A DNA stretch of 64,000 bases from Pedobacter sp. KBW06 (lineage in GTDB: Bacteria > Bacteroidota > Bacteroidia > Sphingobacteriales > Sphingobacteriaceae), in contig NZ_QAJL01000003.1 in assembly GCF_003852525.1 (NCBI RefSeq), forward strand, positions 613,343 through 677,342, read 5' to 3'. This document shows, one piece after another, positions 17,315 to 25,247 of this stretch (position 1 is its first letter; every line of letters begins with the position of its first letter). The notes beneath the pieces were generated by a model. The model did no database searches. It was given only the letters and a program-made list of their open reading frames with translations, and had not been told where the DNA came from. Position numbers and translations under genes: made by a program.

Positions 17315-17491
17315 ATGGCAAAGTATTCAAAAAAAGCCGGAGAAAAAGTTGAAAAAGCCATGCACGAAATGAAAGAAGGCAAACTTAAATCCGGAAGCGG
17401 CAAAAAGGTAACCTCTAAAGAACAGGCGGTAGCCATCGGGCTTTCTGAAGCCAGAAAAGAAGGAGCAAAAGTCCCGAAAAAGAAATCCTAA
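17315..17491 (+). CDS. DUF6496 small basic protein
   Basis: A 58-residue protein from ATG 17315: MAKYSKKAGEKVEKAMHEMK, then a GKLKSGSGKKVTSKEQAVAI segment and GLSEARKEGAKVPKKKS. It is very Lys-rich with the motif S..QAVAIGLSEARK.G, diagnostic of DUF6496. It resembles the small KGG/ChaB-like stress proteins found near YciE/YciF and universal stress genes, which is its neighbourhood here. Probably DNA- or membrane-associated; function unknown. Confidence 0.85.
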   Translation: MAKYSKKAGEKVEKAMHEMKEGKLKSGSGKKVTSKEQAVAIGLSEARKEGAKVPKKKS

Positions 17492-17507
17492 CAAGGACAT
17501 GTTTATC

Positions 17508-17531
17508 ATGAAGCGATTATCATCGCTTCAT
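17508..17531 (+). terminator. Stem-loop after DUF6496 gene
   Basis: ATGAAGCGAT pairs perfectly with ATCGCTTCAT around a 4-base loop, 17 bases past the stop. There is no clear T-run, so it may terminate weakly or protect the mRNA end. Confidence 0.5.
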
Positions 17532-17576
17532 TCCTGTTAAACCTGATTCAGGAATTCCCAAATGGTTTTCAAACTG

Positions 17577-17590
17577 AGCGCTCGAGCGCT
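17577..17590. promoter_or_regulatory. GC-rich 14-bp perfect palindrome in intergenic DNA
   Basis: AGCGCTCGAGCGCT lies in otherwise AT-rich DNA between the DUF6496 and DUF551 genes. It could be an operator or a modification/recognition site. It is too tight to form a normal RNA hairpin. The rest of the 302-base gap shows no gene. Confidence 0.25.
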
Positions 17591-17793
17591 TGAGATCAAT
17601 TGAAAATCAATAAATAGCACAGAAAAATTAATAGAAACAAGATTAACCGGGAACGCGTGTCATAAATAGAAATGCTCCGTCTGAGGCTGGAAAATATTTT
17701 GTTAAAGTTTTAATTCATTTTCTCAAACAAAACAAACCCCAAGATTGTTATATATGCGACTGACAACTAAAGGTTTACATAAATTGAATAACA

Positions 17794-18003
17794 ATGAAAG
17801 AATGGATTTCAACGAACGAGAGATTACCCGAAGACCATGAGTATAAATTGATTACTGTAATCAACCCTGAGCTGGAATATGGATATCAGATCGCCAGATT
17901 CAACACCTATTTACAGGAATGGGAATTGCAGGAAGAAGAAAATTTAAGCCCTTGTCTGAAGGTGAGCGGGTGGATGGACCTACCCGAAATGTATTCTGCC
18001 TAA
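17794..18003 (+). CDS. DUF551-like small protein
   Basis: 69 residues starting MKEWISTNERLPED, the conserved opening of DUF551 (W-I-s-x-x-x-R-L-P), and ending CLKVSGWMDLPEMY, matching the closing 'W.plPe' of that family. These short proteins are common in phages and genomes; function unknown. Cytoplasmic. It precedes the 2OG dioxygenase gene by 78 bases, but that gene has its own promoter-like site. Confidence 0.75.
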   Translation: MKEWISTNERLPEDHEYKLITVINPELEYGYQIARFNTYLQEWELQEEENLSPCLKVSGWMDLPEMYSA

Positions 18004-18045
18004 CGTTTCCGCAAGAAACGGGTTCTGCAGAAAACGTCATCACTC

Positions 18046-18053
18046 TACTTTTG
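18046..18053 (+). promoter_or_regulatory. Candidate -7 promoter box for the dioxygenase gene
   Basis: TACTTTTG matches the Bacteroidota -7 consensus TAnnTTTG exactly and lies 28 bases before the ATG at 18082. No clear TTTG -33 box is seen at the usual distance. Confidence 0.5.
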
Positions 18054-18081
18054 TCATACCTTACATATCATACTAAAGGCC

Positions 18082-18795
18082 ATGAACAAAATTATAGAGA
18101 GACTGAAAGACACCAACTGGGAAAAAGCCACAAATGAACTGCATGATCAGGGGTATACGACATTGAAAAAGATGTTGACCAGGGAAGAATGTGAGCAACT
18201 GATTCATGCCTATCAGGCAGACCATACCTATAGAAAGACAATCACGATGGAACGTTATCGTTTCGGACTTGGCGAATACAAGTATTTCCAGTATCCGCTC
18301 CCGGACCTGATCACAGAAATCCGGGAAAGCATTTATCCCCTTCTTGCACCTATTGCCAACCAGTGGATGCAGGTACTGCATATCGACAAATCTTTCCCCG
18401 CAAGTCATCAGGAGCTTAAAGATACCTGCCATGAAAACGGGCAGACGAAACCCACCGTTTTAATTCTTAAATACGGCCCCGGAGGTTTTAATACCCTTCA
18501 TCAGGATTTATATGGAGAAATTTATTTCCCAATGCAGCTGGTTCTCTTTTTAAATGAACCTGAGGAAGATTATACTGGAGGTGAATTTGTGCTGACTGAA
18601 CAAATTCCAAGAGCTCAGTCCAAAGCGAATGTATTGCGGCCAAAAAGAGGCGACATGCTCATATTCAGCACCAATTTCAGGCCTGCAAAAGGAAGCAAGG
18701 GTTATTACAGGGTGAATATGAAACATGGCGTAAGTCCTTTGCACAGCGGAAAAAGGCATACCCTGGGCATCATTTTCCATGACGCACTGAGTTAA
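18082..18795 (+). CDS. 2OG-Fe(II) dioxygenase (prolyl-hydroxylase-like)
   Basis: 237 residues. The iron-binding triad is visible: His and Asp in LHQDLYGE (about residue 139) and the distal His in MKHGVSPLH (about 213), followed by the 2-oxoglutarate-binding Arg in KRHTLGIIFH. TGGEFVLTEQ and RPKRGDMLIFST are the standard intervening strands. It should hydroxylate a protein or small-molecule substrate using oxygen and 2-oxoglutarate. Cytoplasmic. Partner unknown. Confidence 0.9.
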   Translation: MNKIIERLKDTNWEKATNELHDQGYTTLKKMLTREECEQLIHAYQADHTYRKTITMERYRFGLGEYKYFQYPLPDLITEIRESIYPLLAPIANQWMQVLHIDKSFPASHQELKDTCHENGQTKPTVLILKYGPGGFNTLHQDLYGEIYFPMQLVLFLNEPEEDYTGGEFVLTEQIPRAQSKANVLRPKRGDMLIFSTNFRPAKGSKGYYRVNMKHGVSPLHSGKRHTLGIIFHDALS

Positions 18796-18836
18796 GTCCT
18801 TCGCATTTTTTCTTATATTCAAGGCTGATTTACCCG

Positions 18837-20444
18837 ATGCCTATGTTTACTGAAACCCTTTTTCTTGTACTGGTTCTTCTTTTTGCGGTGTTTATGCTCA
18901 CCATGCTGGCACAGAAATTAAAAATATCTTATCCTATATTTCTGGTGATCGCTGGATTGGGCATCAGCTTTATTCCGGGGATCCCAAAGGTGGAGGTTGA
19001 ACCGGAAATGATTTTCCTGATTTTCCTTCCGCCTCTGTTGTATGAATCCGCATGGTATACCTCCTGGAACGACTTTTGGAAATGGAAAAGACCTATCGGA
19101 ATGCTGGCTTTTGGTCTGGTATTCTTCACCTCGATTCTCGTAGCCTATATTTCCAGCTCAATGATTCCAGGTTTTACCCTGGCAATGGGCTTCTTACTGG
19201 GAGGAATCATTTCTCCGCCAGATGCGGTAGCTGCAAATTCCGTATTAAAAAATATTAAAATCCCAAAACGGCTGACGGCAGTTCTGGAAGGAGAAAGCCT
19301 CATCAATGATGCCTCCAGTTTAATTGTATTCCGCTTTGCGCTTGCAGCGATACTTTCAGGGCATTTTTCGATGCAGGAGGCAGTCGGACAGTTTTTCCTT
19401 GCCGCTGGAATGGGCGTCGTGATCGGACTGGCAATTGCCCATATCGTTTATGTCGTCCATCGTTTTCTACCCACTACCCCGAGCATTGATGCCGCATTGA
19501 CCCTCATGACTCCATATTTCATGTATATCGGAGCAGAACATTTCCATTTCTCGGGAGTGATGGCAGTAGTGAGTGGCGGATTGTTCCTTTCCTACCGCTC
19601 CCATGAAATTTTTGCCCATAGCAATTCCAGAATACAGGCAGTAGGCGTCTGGGCAACCCTTGCATTTGTTTTAAATGGACTCGTCTTTATCCTGATCGGA
19701 CTGGAGCTACCTGTAATTATAGAAAGTCTGGGTGATTATTCCATCGGACAGGCCATCAATTATGGATTGATCATCAGCGTTGTCATCATCGTGATCCGTT
19801 TATTATATGTGATACTCATTGCTTATGTTCCGGCATGGCTGGGCAACCGGAAAAGAGCAGATCCGGTAAACCCACTCTGGAAAGGGCCGGTAATTGTGGG
19901 CTGGGCGGGGATGAGAGGCGTGGTATCCCTGGCATCTGCCCTTTCCATTCCCTTATTAATGAACAATGGGCAAGCTTTCCCCCACCGGAGTCTCATCCTG
20001 TTCATCACCTTTGTGGTGATTCTGGTTACCCTGGTGTTTCAGGGCCTGACTTTACCTTTAGTGATCAAATGGACCAGGATTAAAGACATTGATGATTTTC
20101 CTCCGGAAGGAGAACAGGAAGCGGGAATTCGCCTGCGGCTGATACAGGTCTCGCTCAAAAGGCTGGAAGAAAAGTTTGCAAAGGAAGTCAGGGAAAATGA
20201 ACTGGTCGGCTTCCTGAAGGAACAGATGGAAAGTGACCGCTCTATTGAGCAACAGCGACTGGACTCTCTGGAATGTGATACGATAAGAAAGGAAGAACTG
20301 GAGTTCTACAATTCCATTTTAATGGACCTTTATGCGGTACAACGCAAAGAATTACACCTGTTACGCAAAGAAAACAGTTACAGCGACGAAGAAATCAGGA
20401 AACAGGAAAGCCAACTCGATCTGGACGAAGCCAAGATCAATTAG
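18837..20444 (+). CDS. Na+/H+ antiporter of the CPA1 (NhaP-like) family
   Basis: 535 residues with about twelve membrane segments over residues 1-410. Family motifs are clear: FLPPLLYESAW, GGIISPPDAVAA, the ion-binding region LEGESLINDASSLI, and GWAGMRGVVSLASALSIP. A charged, helical cytoplasmic tail of about 125 residues follows, likely regulatory. It exports Na+ (or K+) in exchange for protons for pH and salt homeostasis. It starts 41 bases after the dioxygenase gene and may share its transcript. Confidence 0.95.
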   Translation: MPMFTETLFLVLVLLFAVFMLTMLAQKLKISYPIFLVIAGLGISFIPGIPKVEVEPEMIFLIFLPPLLYESAWYTSWNDFWKWKRPIGMLAFGLVFFTSILVAYISSSMIPGFTLAMGFLLGGIISPPDAVAANSVLKNIKIPKRLTAVLEGESLINDASSLIVFRFALAAILSGHFSMQEAVGQFFLAAGMGVVIGLAIAHIVYVVHRFLPTTPSIDAALTLMTPYFMYIGAEHFHFSGVMAVVSGGLFLSYRSHEIFAHSNSRIQAVGVWATLAFVLNGLVFILIGLELPVIIESLGDYSIGQAINYGLIISVVIIVIRLLYVILIAYVPAWLGNRKRADPVNPLWKGPVIVGWAGMRGVVSLASALSIPLLMNNGQAFPHRSLILFITFVVILVTLVFQGLTLPLVIKWTRIKDIDDFPPEGEQEAGIRLRLIQVSLKRLEEKFAKEVRENELVGFLKEQMESDRSIEQQRLDSLECDTIRKEELEFYNSILMDLYAVQRKELHLLRKENSYSDEEIRKQESQLDLDEAKIN

Positions 20445-20520
20445 CTTTTCCTTTCCTCAACATATGTACATGTTTTGCAGTTAAAGGAAGCGGTACTTTG
20501 TTTCATAAAACAAAAAGAAT

Positions 20521-21345
20521 ATGAAACGACTACTGTTTATTTTAACTGCAATTTTCTTTGCAGACGCAGTTTTTGCCGCAAAGGTTGATACACTGAAAGT
20601 GTATAGCGAAACGATGAAAAAAGACATCACTTGTCTTTTTATCAGTCCGGAACAGTCTAAACAAACCAAAGAAAAGAAACACTACCCTACAGTGTACCTG
20701 TTACATGGTTATACCGGAGACGCCAGACGAACTTTAAAACTGGATATCCCCGATCTGAAAGCTCAGGCAGATGCCCTTCAAATGATCATTGTTCTTGCCG
20801 ATGGCGGATACAACAGCTGGTATTTCGACAGTCCGCTGAATGAAAAAATCAGATACGAAAGTTTTATCACCAACGAACTTGTTCAATTTACGGACAAGAC
20901 CTATCCTACCATTGCAGACAGATCAAAAAGGGCCATTTATGGCTGGAGCATGGGCGGACATGGTGCTTTATACCTTGCCATACGCCATAAAGGGCTCTAT
21001 GGTGCAGCAGGCAGCATTTGTGGAGCGGTAGATTTCAGGGCTGCAACAAAGGGTTATGACATTGAAAAAATCCTCGGCGACTATGCCGGTCATGAGAAAA
21101 GCTGGGAAGAGCATACAGTAAACTATAATGTGAGCAGCCTCAAAAACCAGGAATTAAAACTGATCATAGACTGCGGACTGCAAGATCCGCTGCTACCAGT
21201 CAACAGGGCCCTGCACCAAAAGCTGAACGACCTGAAAATTGACCATGATTACATTGAGCGCCCCGGTGTGCACGACAATACCTATTGGTCCAAAGCTTCT
21301 GCATTTCAACTCCTCTTTATCCATAATTATTTTAGTCAGTCCTGA
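20521..21345 (+). CDS. Exported alpha/beta-hydrolase esterase (esterase D/EstA type)
   Basis: 274 residues with a cleavable signal (MKRLLFILTAIFFADAVFAA). The oxyanion motif LLHGYTGD is near residue 62, the nucleophile elbow GWSMGGHGAL puts Ser near 143, an Asp lies in IDCGLQDPLL (about 222), and the His is in GVHDNTYW (about 250). It should cleave short acyl or S-formyl esters in the periplasm. Exact substrate unknown. The next gene, also exported, starts 85 bases later. Confidence 0.9.
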   Translation: MKRLLFILTAIFFADAVFAAKVDTLKVYSETMKKDITCLFISPEQSKQTKEKKHYPTVYLLHGYTGDARRTLKLDIPDLKAQADALQMIIVLADGGYNSWYFDSPLNEKIRYESFITNELVQFTDKTYPTIADRSKRAIYGWSMGGHGALYLAIRHKGLYGAAGSICGAVDFRAATKGYDIEKILGDYAGHEKSWEEHTVNYNVSSLKNQELKLIIDCGLQDPLLPVNRALHQKLNDLKIDHDYIERPGVHDNTYWSKASAFQLLFIHNYFSQS

Positions 21346-21430
21346 AACCATCATGAGCCTGTTGTTGCTGCCCAGCAAGTTATAAACATGCTCATGATCG
21401 CTTTATGGCTTTAAAAAACAATCCGTTCCA

Positions 21431-21898
21431 ATGAAAAAATTCACCTCAACATTATTTATCCTTACTTTAAGTATCATGGCAACACAAGTTAAATCACAGG
21501 AAATCAGCAATCCGAAAGGGCTTTACGACCCTCGTCCGCATGGATATTCACATGTCGCCACTGTTCCGGCCAACAGCACGTTGGTCTTTGTTGCCGGACA
21601 GGCAGGAACCGATGCAGAAGGAAAGCTCTCTTCAGATTTCAGAACTCAGGTCAGATATACCCTCAAAAACATCGAAATTGCGCTTAAAAGCAAGGGCTTG
21701 ACACATAAACATATTGTTAAGTTAACCACACTTGTGGTAGATTACGATTCAGAAAAGCACAAAGTCCTCATCGAAGAAAGTAAAAAAGTATGGCCTGACG
21801 GGAAATATCCGGTAAACACGCTCATTCCGGTCTCCAGGCTCGCTCTGGATGGGATGCAGATTGAGATTGACGCAACAGCCGTCCTGATCAACGATTAA
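21431..21898 (+). CDS. Exported RidA-family (YjgF/YER057c/UK114) protein
   Basis: 155 residues: a signal peptide (MKKFTSTLFILTLSIMATQV, cleavage after KSQ) followed by a complete RidA domain, with VFVAGQAGTDAEGKL and VSRLALDGMQIEIDATAV. The catalytic Arg of RidA enamine deaminases appears kept (about residue 136). Cytoplasmic RidA hydrolyses reactive enamines from PLP enzymes; an exported form must have another substrate or role. No PLP enzyme is nearby. Confidence 0.9.
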   Translation: MKKFTSTLFILTLSIMATQVKSQEISNPKGLYDPRPHGYSHVATVPANSTLVFVAGQAGTDAEGKLSSDFRTQVRYTLKNIEIALKSKGLTHKHIVKLTTLVVDYDSEKHKVLIEESKKVWPDGKYPVNTLIPVSRLALDGMQIEIDATAVLIND

Positions 21899-21932
21899 TT
21901 ACCCTTCATCCCGGTTTGTTCCGGAAGTATCT

Positions 21933-22026
21933 ATGTCCTGAAATACATTTCTTACTGATTATTTCAGGACATAATGATATTATTCCAGGTTTTATTCCCC
22001 AAAATCGAGTAAATTTATTCCAGGTT
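21933..22026. repeat. 13-bp inverted repeat followed by a 12-bp direct repeat
   Basis: ATGTCCTGAAATA at 21933-21945 is perfectly inverted at 21960-21972 (14-base loop). Downstream, TTATTCCAGGTT occurs at 21980-21991 and again at 22015-22026. All lie in the 140-base gap between the RidA-like and SAM-hydrolase-like genes. No T-run follows the inverted repeat, so an operator or mRNA structure is as likely as a terminator. Confidence 0.6.
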
Positions 22027-22038
22027 AAACAAAATGGA

Positions 22039-22953
22039 ATGAAGATCAAATTATTACTCCTGGTTTATTTACTATTTACCCTCAGTTTCTGTCATACTAT
22101 CTCAGCACAAAATAAGATTGTGGTCTTTCAATCTGATTTTGGATTAAAAGACGGTGCCGTTTCGGCAATGAAGGGCGTGGCCATGGGTGTTTCTACAGAT
22201 TTAAAACTATACGACCTTACTCATGAGATCCCCGCATACAACATATGGGAGGCCAGTTACCGTTTGCTGCAAACCGTTCCTTATTACCCCAAAGGCACGG
22301 TTTTCGTATCCGTAGTCGATCCTGGCGTCGGAACTGAACGAAAATCGATAGTTCTTAAAACAAAAAGCGGACATTATATTGTCAGCCCGGATAATGGAAC
22401 ACTTACGCTGGTTGCGGAATCTTTGGGGATTGAAGCGGTCAGAGAAATCGACGAGGCGGTAAACAGGCGTAAAGATTCCGGAAAATCCTATACCTTTCAT
22501 GGAAGAGATGTATATGCCTATACCGCGGCACGCCTGGCAGCCGGAACCATTAGTTTTGAACAGGTAGGAAAACAATTGCCAAATCAGGTGGTTCTGATTT
22601 CTTATCAGAAAGCCTTATTGGAAAATGACAGGATCAAAGGAAATATCCCTGTTTTAGATGTTCAGTATGGAAACATATGGACAAATATCGGAGCAGAACT
22701 GCTCGGACAGCTGGGTATCAAGTATGGAGATCTGGTTCATATTGCGGTTTATCACCTGGCTAAAAAAGTTTATGAGGGAACAATGCCTTATAGTGCTACA
22801 TTTGGCGCAGTGGATCAGGGAAAGCCTTTGGCTTATCTGAACAGTCTCCTGGAATTGTCGTTTGCGATTAATCAGGGTAGTTTTGCTGCTGAGCATCGGA
22901 TAGCAAGTGGCAATGAATGGACCGTAGAAGTAAACCTGGTTAACAAAAGATAA
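22039..22953 (+). CDS. Exported SAM-hydrolase-like protein (SAM hydroxide adenosyltransferase family, DUF62)
   Basis: 304 residues from ATG 22039, which gives a signal peptide (MKIKLLLLVYLLFTLSFCHT, cleavage near ISAQ). Family motifs are in order: QSDFGLKDG, DLTHEIPAYN, VVDPGVGTERKS, SPDNGTLT and FHGRDVYAY, so the catalytic Asp-Arg-His set appears intact. Cytoplasmic relatives hydrolyse S-adenosylmethionine to adenosine and methionine. An exported version is odd because SAM is a cytoplasmic metabolite. It lies 10 bases upstream of the cardiolipin synthase gene, likely in one operon. Confidence 0.9.
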   Translation: MKIKLLLLVYLLFTLSFCHTISAQNKIVVFQSDFGLKDGAVSAMKGVAMGVSTDLKLYDLTHEIPAYNIWEASYRLLQTVPYYPKGTVFVSVVDPGVGTERKSIVLKTKSGHYIVSPDNGTLTLVAESLGIEAVREIDEAVNRRKDSGKSYTFHGRDVYAYTAARLAAGTISFEQVGKQLPNQVVLISYQKALLENDRIKGNIPVLDVQYGNIWTNIGAELLGQLGIKYGDLVHIAVYHLAKKVYEGTMPYSATFGAVDQGKPLAYLNSLLELSFAINQGSFAAEHRIASGNEWTVEVNLVNKR

Positions 22954-22963
22954 AGCAGCTGAT

Positions 22964-24415
22964 ATGAAATGGATTCTTGTCTTTGAAATTGTCTATGTAC
23001 TCTTCATTATCGCGGTATGCCTGCGCATTATCTACGATACCCGATCTGTGAGCAAGACCCTGGCCTACCTGATGCTGGCGGTATTTCTACCGGTAGTGGG
23101 TGTGATCATTTACTTTTCTTTTGGGATCAATTACCGGGTAAGGAAAATTTACAACAAAAAGATCATTTCTGATGACATCATCTCTCAAAGGATCAATGCA
23201 AGGATCATTTTGAATTCAGAGAAGACCATTGATCAGATGAATCCGGAGCTGCAAAAGTATAAAAAGCTCGCCCAACTGCTATTGAACAGCAATATGAGTG
23301 GCCTGTCCGGAAGGAATGAAGTCAAGCTCCTATTAAATGGTGAGCAAAAATTCCCGGAAGTATTACAGGCATTACGGAATGCAAAACACCATATCCACAT
23401 GGAATATTACATTTTCGAAGATGAGAAGATCGGAAATGAAATCAAAGATATTCTCATTGAAAAAGCAAAACAAGGGGTCCAGGTACGTTTTATCTATGAT
23501 GACTTTGGGAGTCGCTCGATCAGGAAAAAGTTGGTTCCGGAGCTCAAAGCAGCAGGTGTACAAGCCTTTCCTTTTTATCAGATCATTTTTATTGCCCTGG
23601 CCAACCGCCTCAATTACCGAAACCACAGGAAGATCATCATTATAGACGGAAACATTGGATTTACGGGTGGCATCAATATCAGCGACCGCTATATCAATGA
23701 TGCAAATGATCCCAAATCTTTGTTTTGGAGGGATACCCATGTAAAAATTATGGGCCCTGGCGTACATTACCTTCAGCATCTGTTTATTTCCGACTGGAAT
23801 TTTTGCTCAGAAGAGACTTTGGAGATCCAGGAAGCATTCTTTAGTACGCATGAAAAGCTAAAGGGAGAGGTAGAAGTACAAATTGCGGCAAGTGGACCGG
23901 ACTCCGACCATCCCACCATTCTGCTGAACCTCATTCAGGCTATAGGAATGGCAGATCAGGAAATTTTGATTACCAGCCCATATTTTATTCCGGGGATCAG
24001 TCTCCTGGATGCCTTATTTGTTGCGGCATTGAGCGGGATCAAAGTAAAGCTTCTCGTTCCTTTTGAGTCGGATTCCATCTGGGTAGCTGCGGCGGCCCGC
24101 TCCTATTATCAGGAATTGCTGGATGTGGGTGTAGAGATTTTCCAATACCAGAAAGGTTTTATTCATGCAAAAACAATGGTGATTGATGAACAGCTGTCCT
24201 TTATAGGAACTGCAAATATGGACGAACGCAGTTTCGAGCTTAATTTTGAGGTAAATACTGTGATTTATGATAGCGGGATTGCTAAAGAACTGAAAAATGC
24301 TTTTGAGGAAGACCTGACTTTCTCAGTTCCAATTGATGCAAAAAGCTGGGCAGCAAGGTCTGCAAGAGTGCAGTTCCCCGAAAAAATTGCCCGTTTGCTT
24401 TCTCCGTTATTATAA
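22964..24415 (+). CDS. cls: Cardiolipin synthase (phospholipase D family)
   Basis: 483 residues. Two N-terminal membrane helices (about 3-22, 36-54) precede two HKD phospholipase D motifs: HRKIIIIDGNIGFTGG (about 219) and HAKTMVIDEQLSFIG (about 400). ANMDERSFELNFE is the typical C-terminal signature. It joins two phosphatidylglycerol molecules into cardiolipin at the inner membrane. It ends 9 bases before the convergent DUF6122 gene. Confidence 0.96.
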   Translation: MKWILVFEIVYVLFIIAVCLRIIYDTRSVSKTLAYLMLAVFLPVVGVIIYFSFGINYRVRKIYNKKIISDDIISQRINARIILNSEKTIDQMNPELQKYKKLAQLLLNSNMSGLSGRNEVKLLLNGEQKFPEVLQALRNAKHHIHMEYYIFEDEKIGNEIKDILIEKAKQGVQVRFIYDDFGSRSIRKKLVPELKAAGVQAFPFYQIIFIALANRLNYRNHRKIIIIDGNIGFTGGINISDRYINDANDPKSLFWRDTHVKIMGPGVHYLQHLFISDWNFCSEETLEIQEAFFSTHEKLKGEVEVQIAASGPDSDHPTILLNLIQAIGMADQEILITSPYFIPGISLLDALFVAALSGIKVKLLVPFESDSIWVAAAARSYYQELLDVGVEIFQYQKGFIHAKTMVIDEQLSFIGTANMDERSFELNFEVNTVIYDSGIAKELKNAFEEDLTFSVPIDAKSWAARSARVQFPEKIARLLSPLL

Positions 24416-24424
24416 TGTAGCTTA

Positions 24425-24718
24425 TTACATAAAGCAATCTATGTAATCCAGAATCATATGGATTACCAGCCCTATTCCAACTAACCTGGTCTTGGGAAAG
24501 AACAACAAAATCACATATACTCCTATTGCGTAATAAGAATGCAACGGATGAAAGCCAATGCTGCACCGGTTAGGATCATATATCGGCACCGCCAGTAGAT
24601 GATCCAGGTCTACCGCCATGGTAGCCATCATAATCAACCATGCTTTCAGCAGGGTTTTCCTATAAAAAACAACAGCAACAATCGCGGGTACCAGAAAATG
24701 TAAGAAGATATGAAACAT
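24425..24718 (-). CDS. DUF6122 membrane protein
   Basis: 97 residues, mostly hydrophobic, with about three membrane helices. MATMAVDLDHLLAVPIYDP and CSIGFHPLHSYYAI carry Asp/His residues resembling the metal-dependent hydrolase YdjM/LexA-induced fold (DxDH...H), and VIHMILDYIDC repeats a His/Asp pair. This is the DUF6122 pattern. Possible membrane-embedded metal hydrolase, by analogy only. Confidence 0.85.
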   Translation of the reverse strand: MFHIFLHFLVPAIVAVVFYRKTLLKAWLIMMATMAVDLDHLLAVPIYDPNRCSIGFHPLHSYYAIGVYVILLFFPKTRLVGIGLVIHMILDYIDCFM

Positions 24719-24944
24719 GGCTCCAAAGATAATGCTATGTAGGGATCAAATAAAACATTAAAAATCATACTTATTTTTAACATAATATTGTTAAAGTAAA
24801 ATTATTTGCAAATATTAGACATGTAAAAGATTTTATAAGGCCGAATCCTCCTGTTCAAGCCAGTCATATGATAAGATGATCAGAGTGAATCAGCTGAGGG
24901 TATTGGTGCAGTTAAGGAATTTAGAAATACCATTTAATCAAGTT

Positions 24945-25175
24945 ATGGAACCAGCAAGCACATTTTTCAAAGAAGAGAAAGATCCTTATTACATCAAAGG
25001 CTTTAAAAAAGGGGCGGAAAAGGAAAGAATCAAGGCCTCATCTGAATTTGCAGAAAGGTTAATTCTTGCTACAGACTACACCAATGAGGTCATCGCTGTA
25101 CTGGCCGGGGTAACCATTGCTTTTGTAAAAACAAAGCGCCGGACTGTGGTCAAAAAAAGCCGACTGAAGAAATGA
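24945..25175 (+). CDS. Small charged protein resembling the tail of Rpn-type nuclease/transposase proteins
   Basis: 76 residues from ATG 24945. The body (EEKDPYYIKGFKKGAEKERI, then EFAERLILATDYTNEVIAVL and AGVTIAFVKTKRR) has the 'G...G.EK..I......L....S...IA...GVS..FV' shape of the C-terminal helix-turn-helix-like segment of Rpn/PD-(D/E)XK transposase-type proteins, without the nuclease domain. Many Sphingobacteriaceae carry such stand-alone short proteins. The frame is open further upstream to 24876; the downstream ATG is preferred. Function unknown. Confidence 0.6.
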   Translation: MEPASTFFKEEKDPYYIKGFKKGAEKERIKASSEFAERLILATDYTNEVIAVLAGVTIAFVKTKRRTVVKKSRLKK

Positions 25176-25247
25176 ACAAAAATCACCTGATTCTGCGCAA
25201 CGAAAATGTTTTCATGATGCAAAATCAGGTAATCTGGAAGGTCAAGC

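Noticed and set aside
18073-18432. 119-codon minus-strand ORF over the dioxygenase gene
   Set aside because: The plus-strand protein has a complete iron-binding triad; the reverse frame is a shadow.
25178-25240. Imperfect inverted repeat between the small Rpn-like gene and the barrel gene
   Set aside because: Stem has two mismatches and no T-run; evidence too weak for a terminator.
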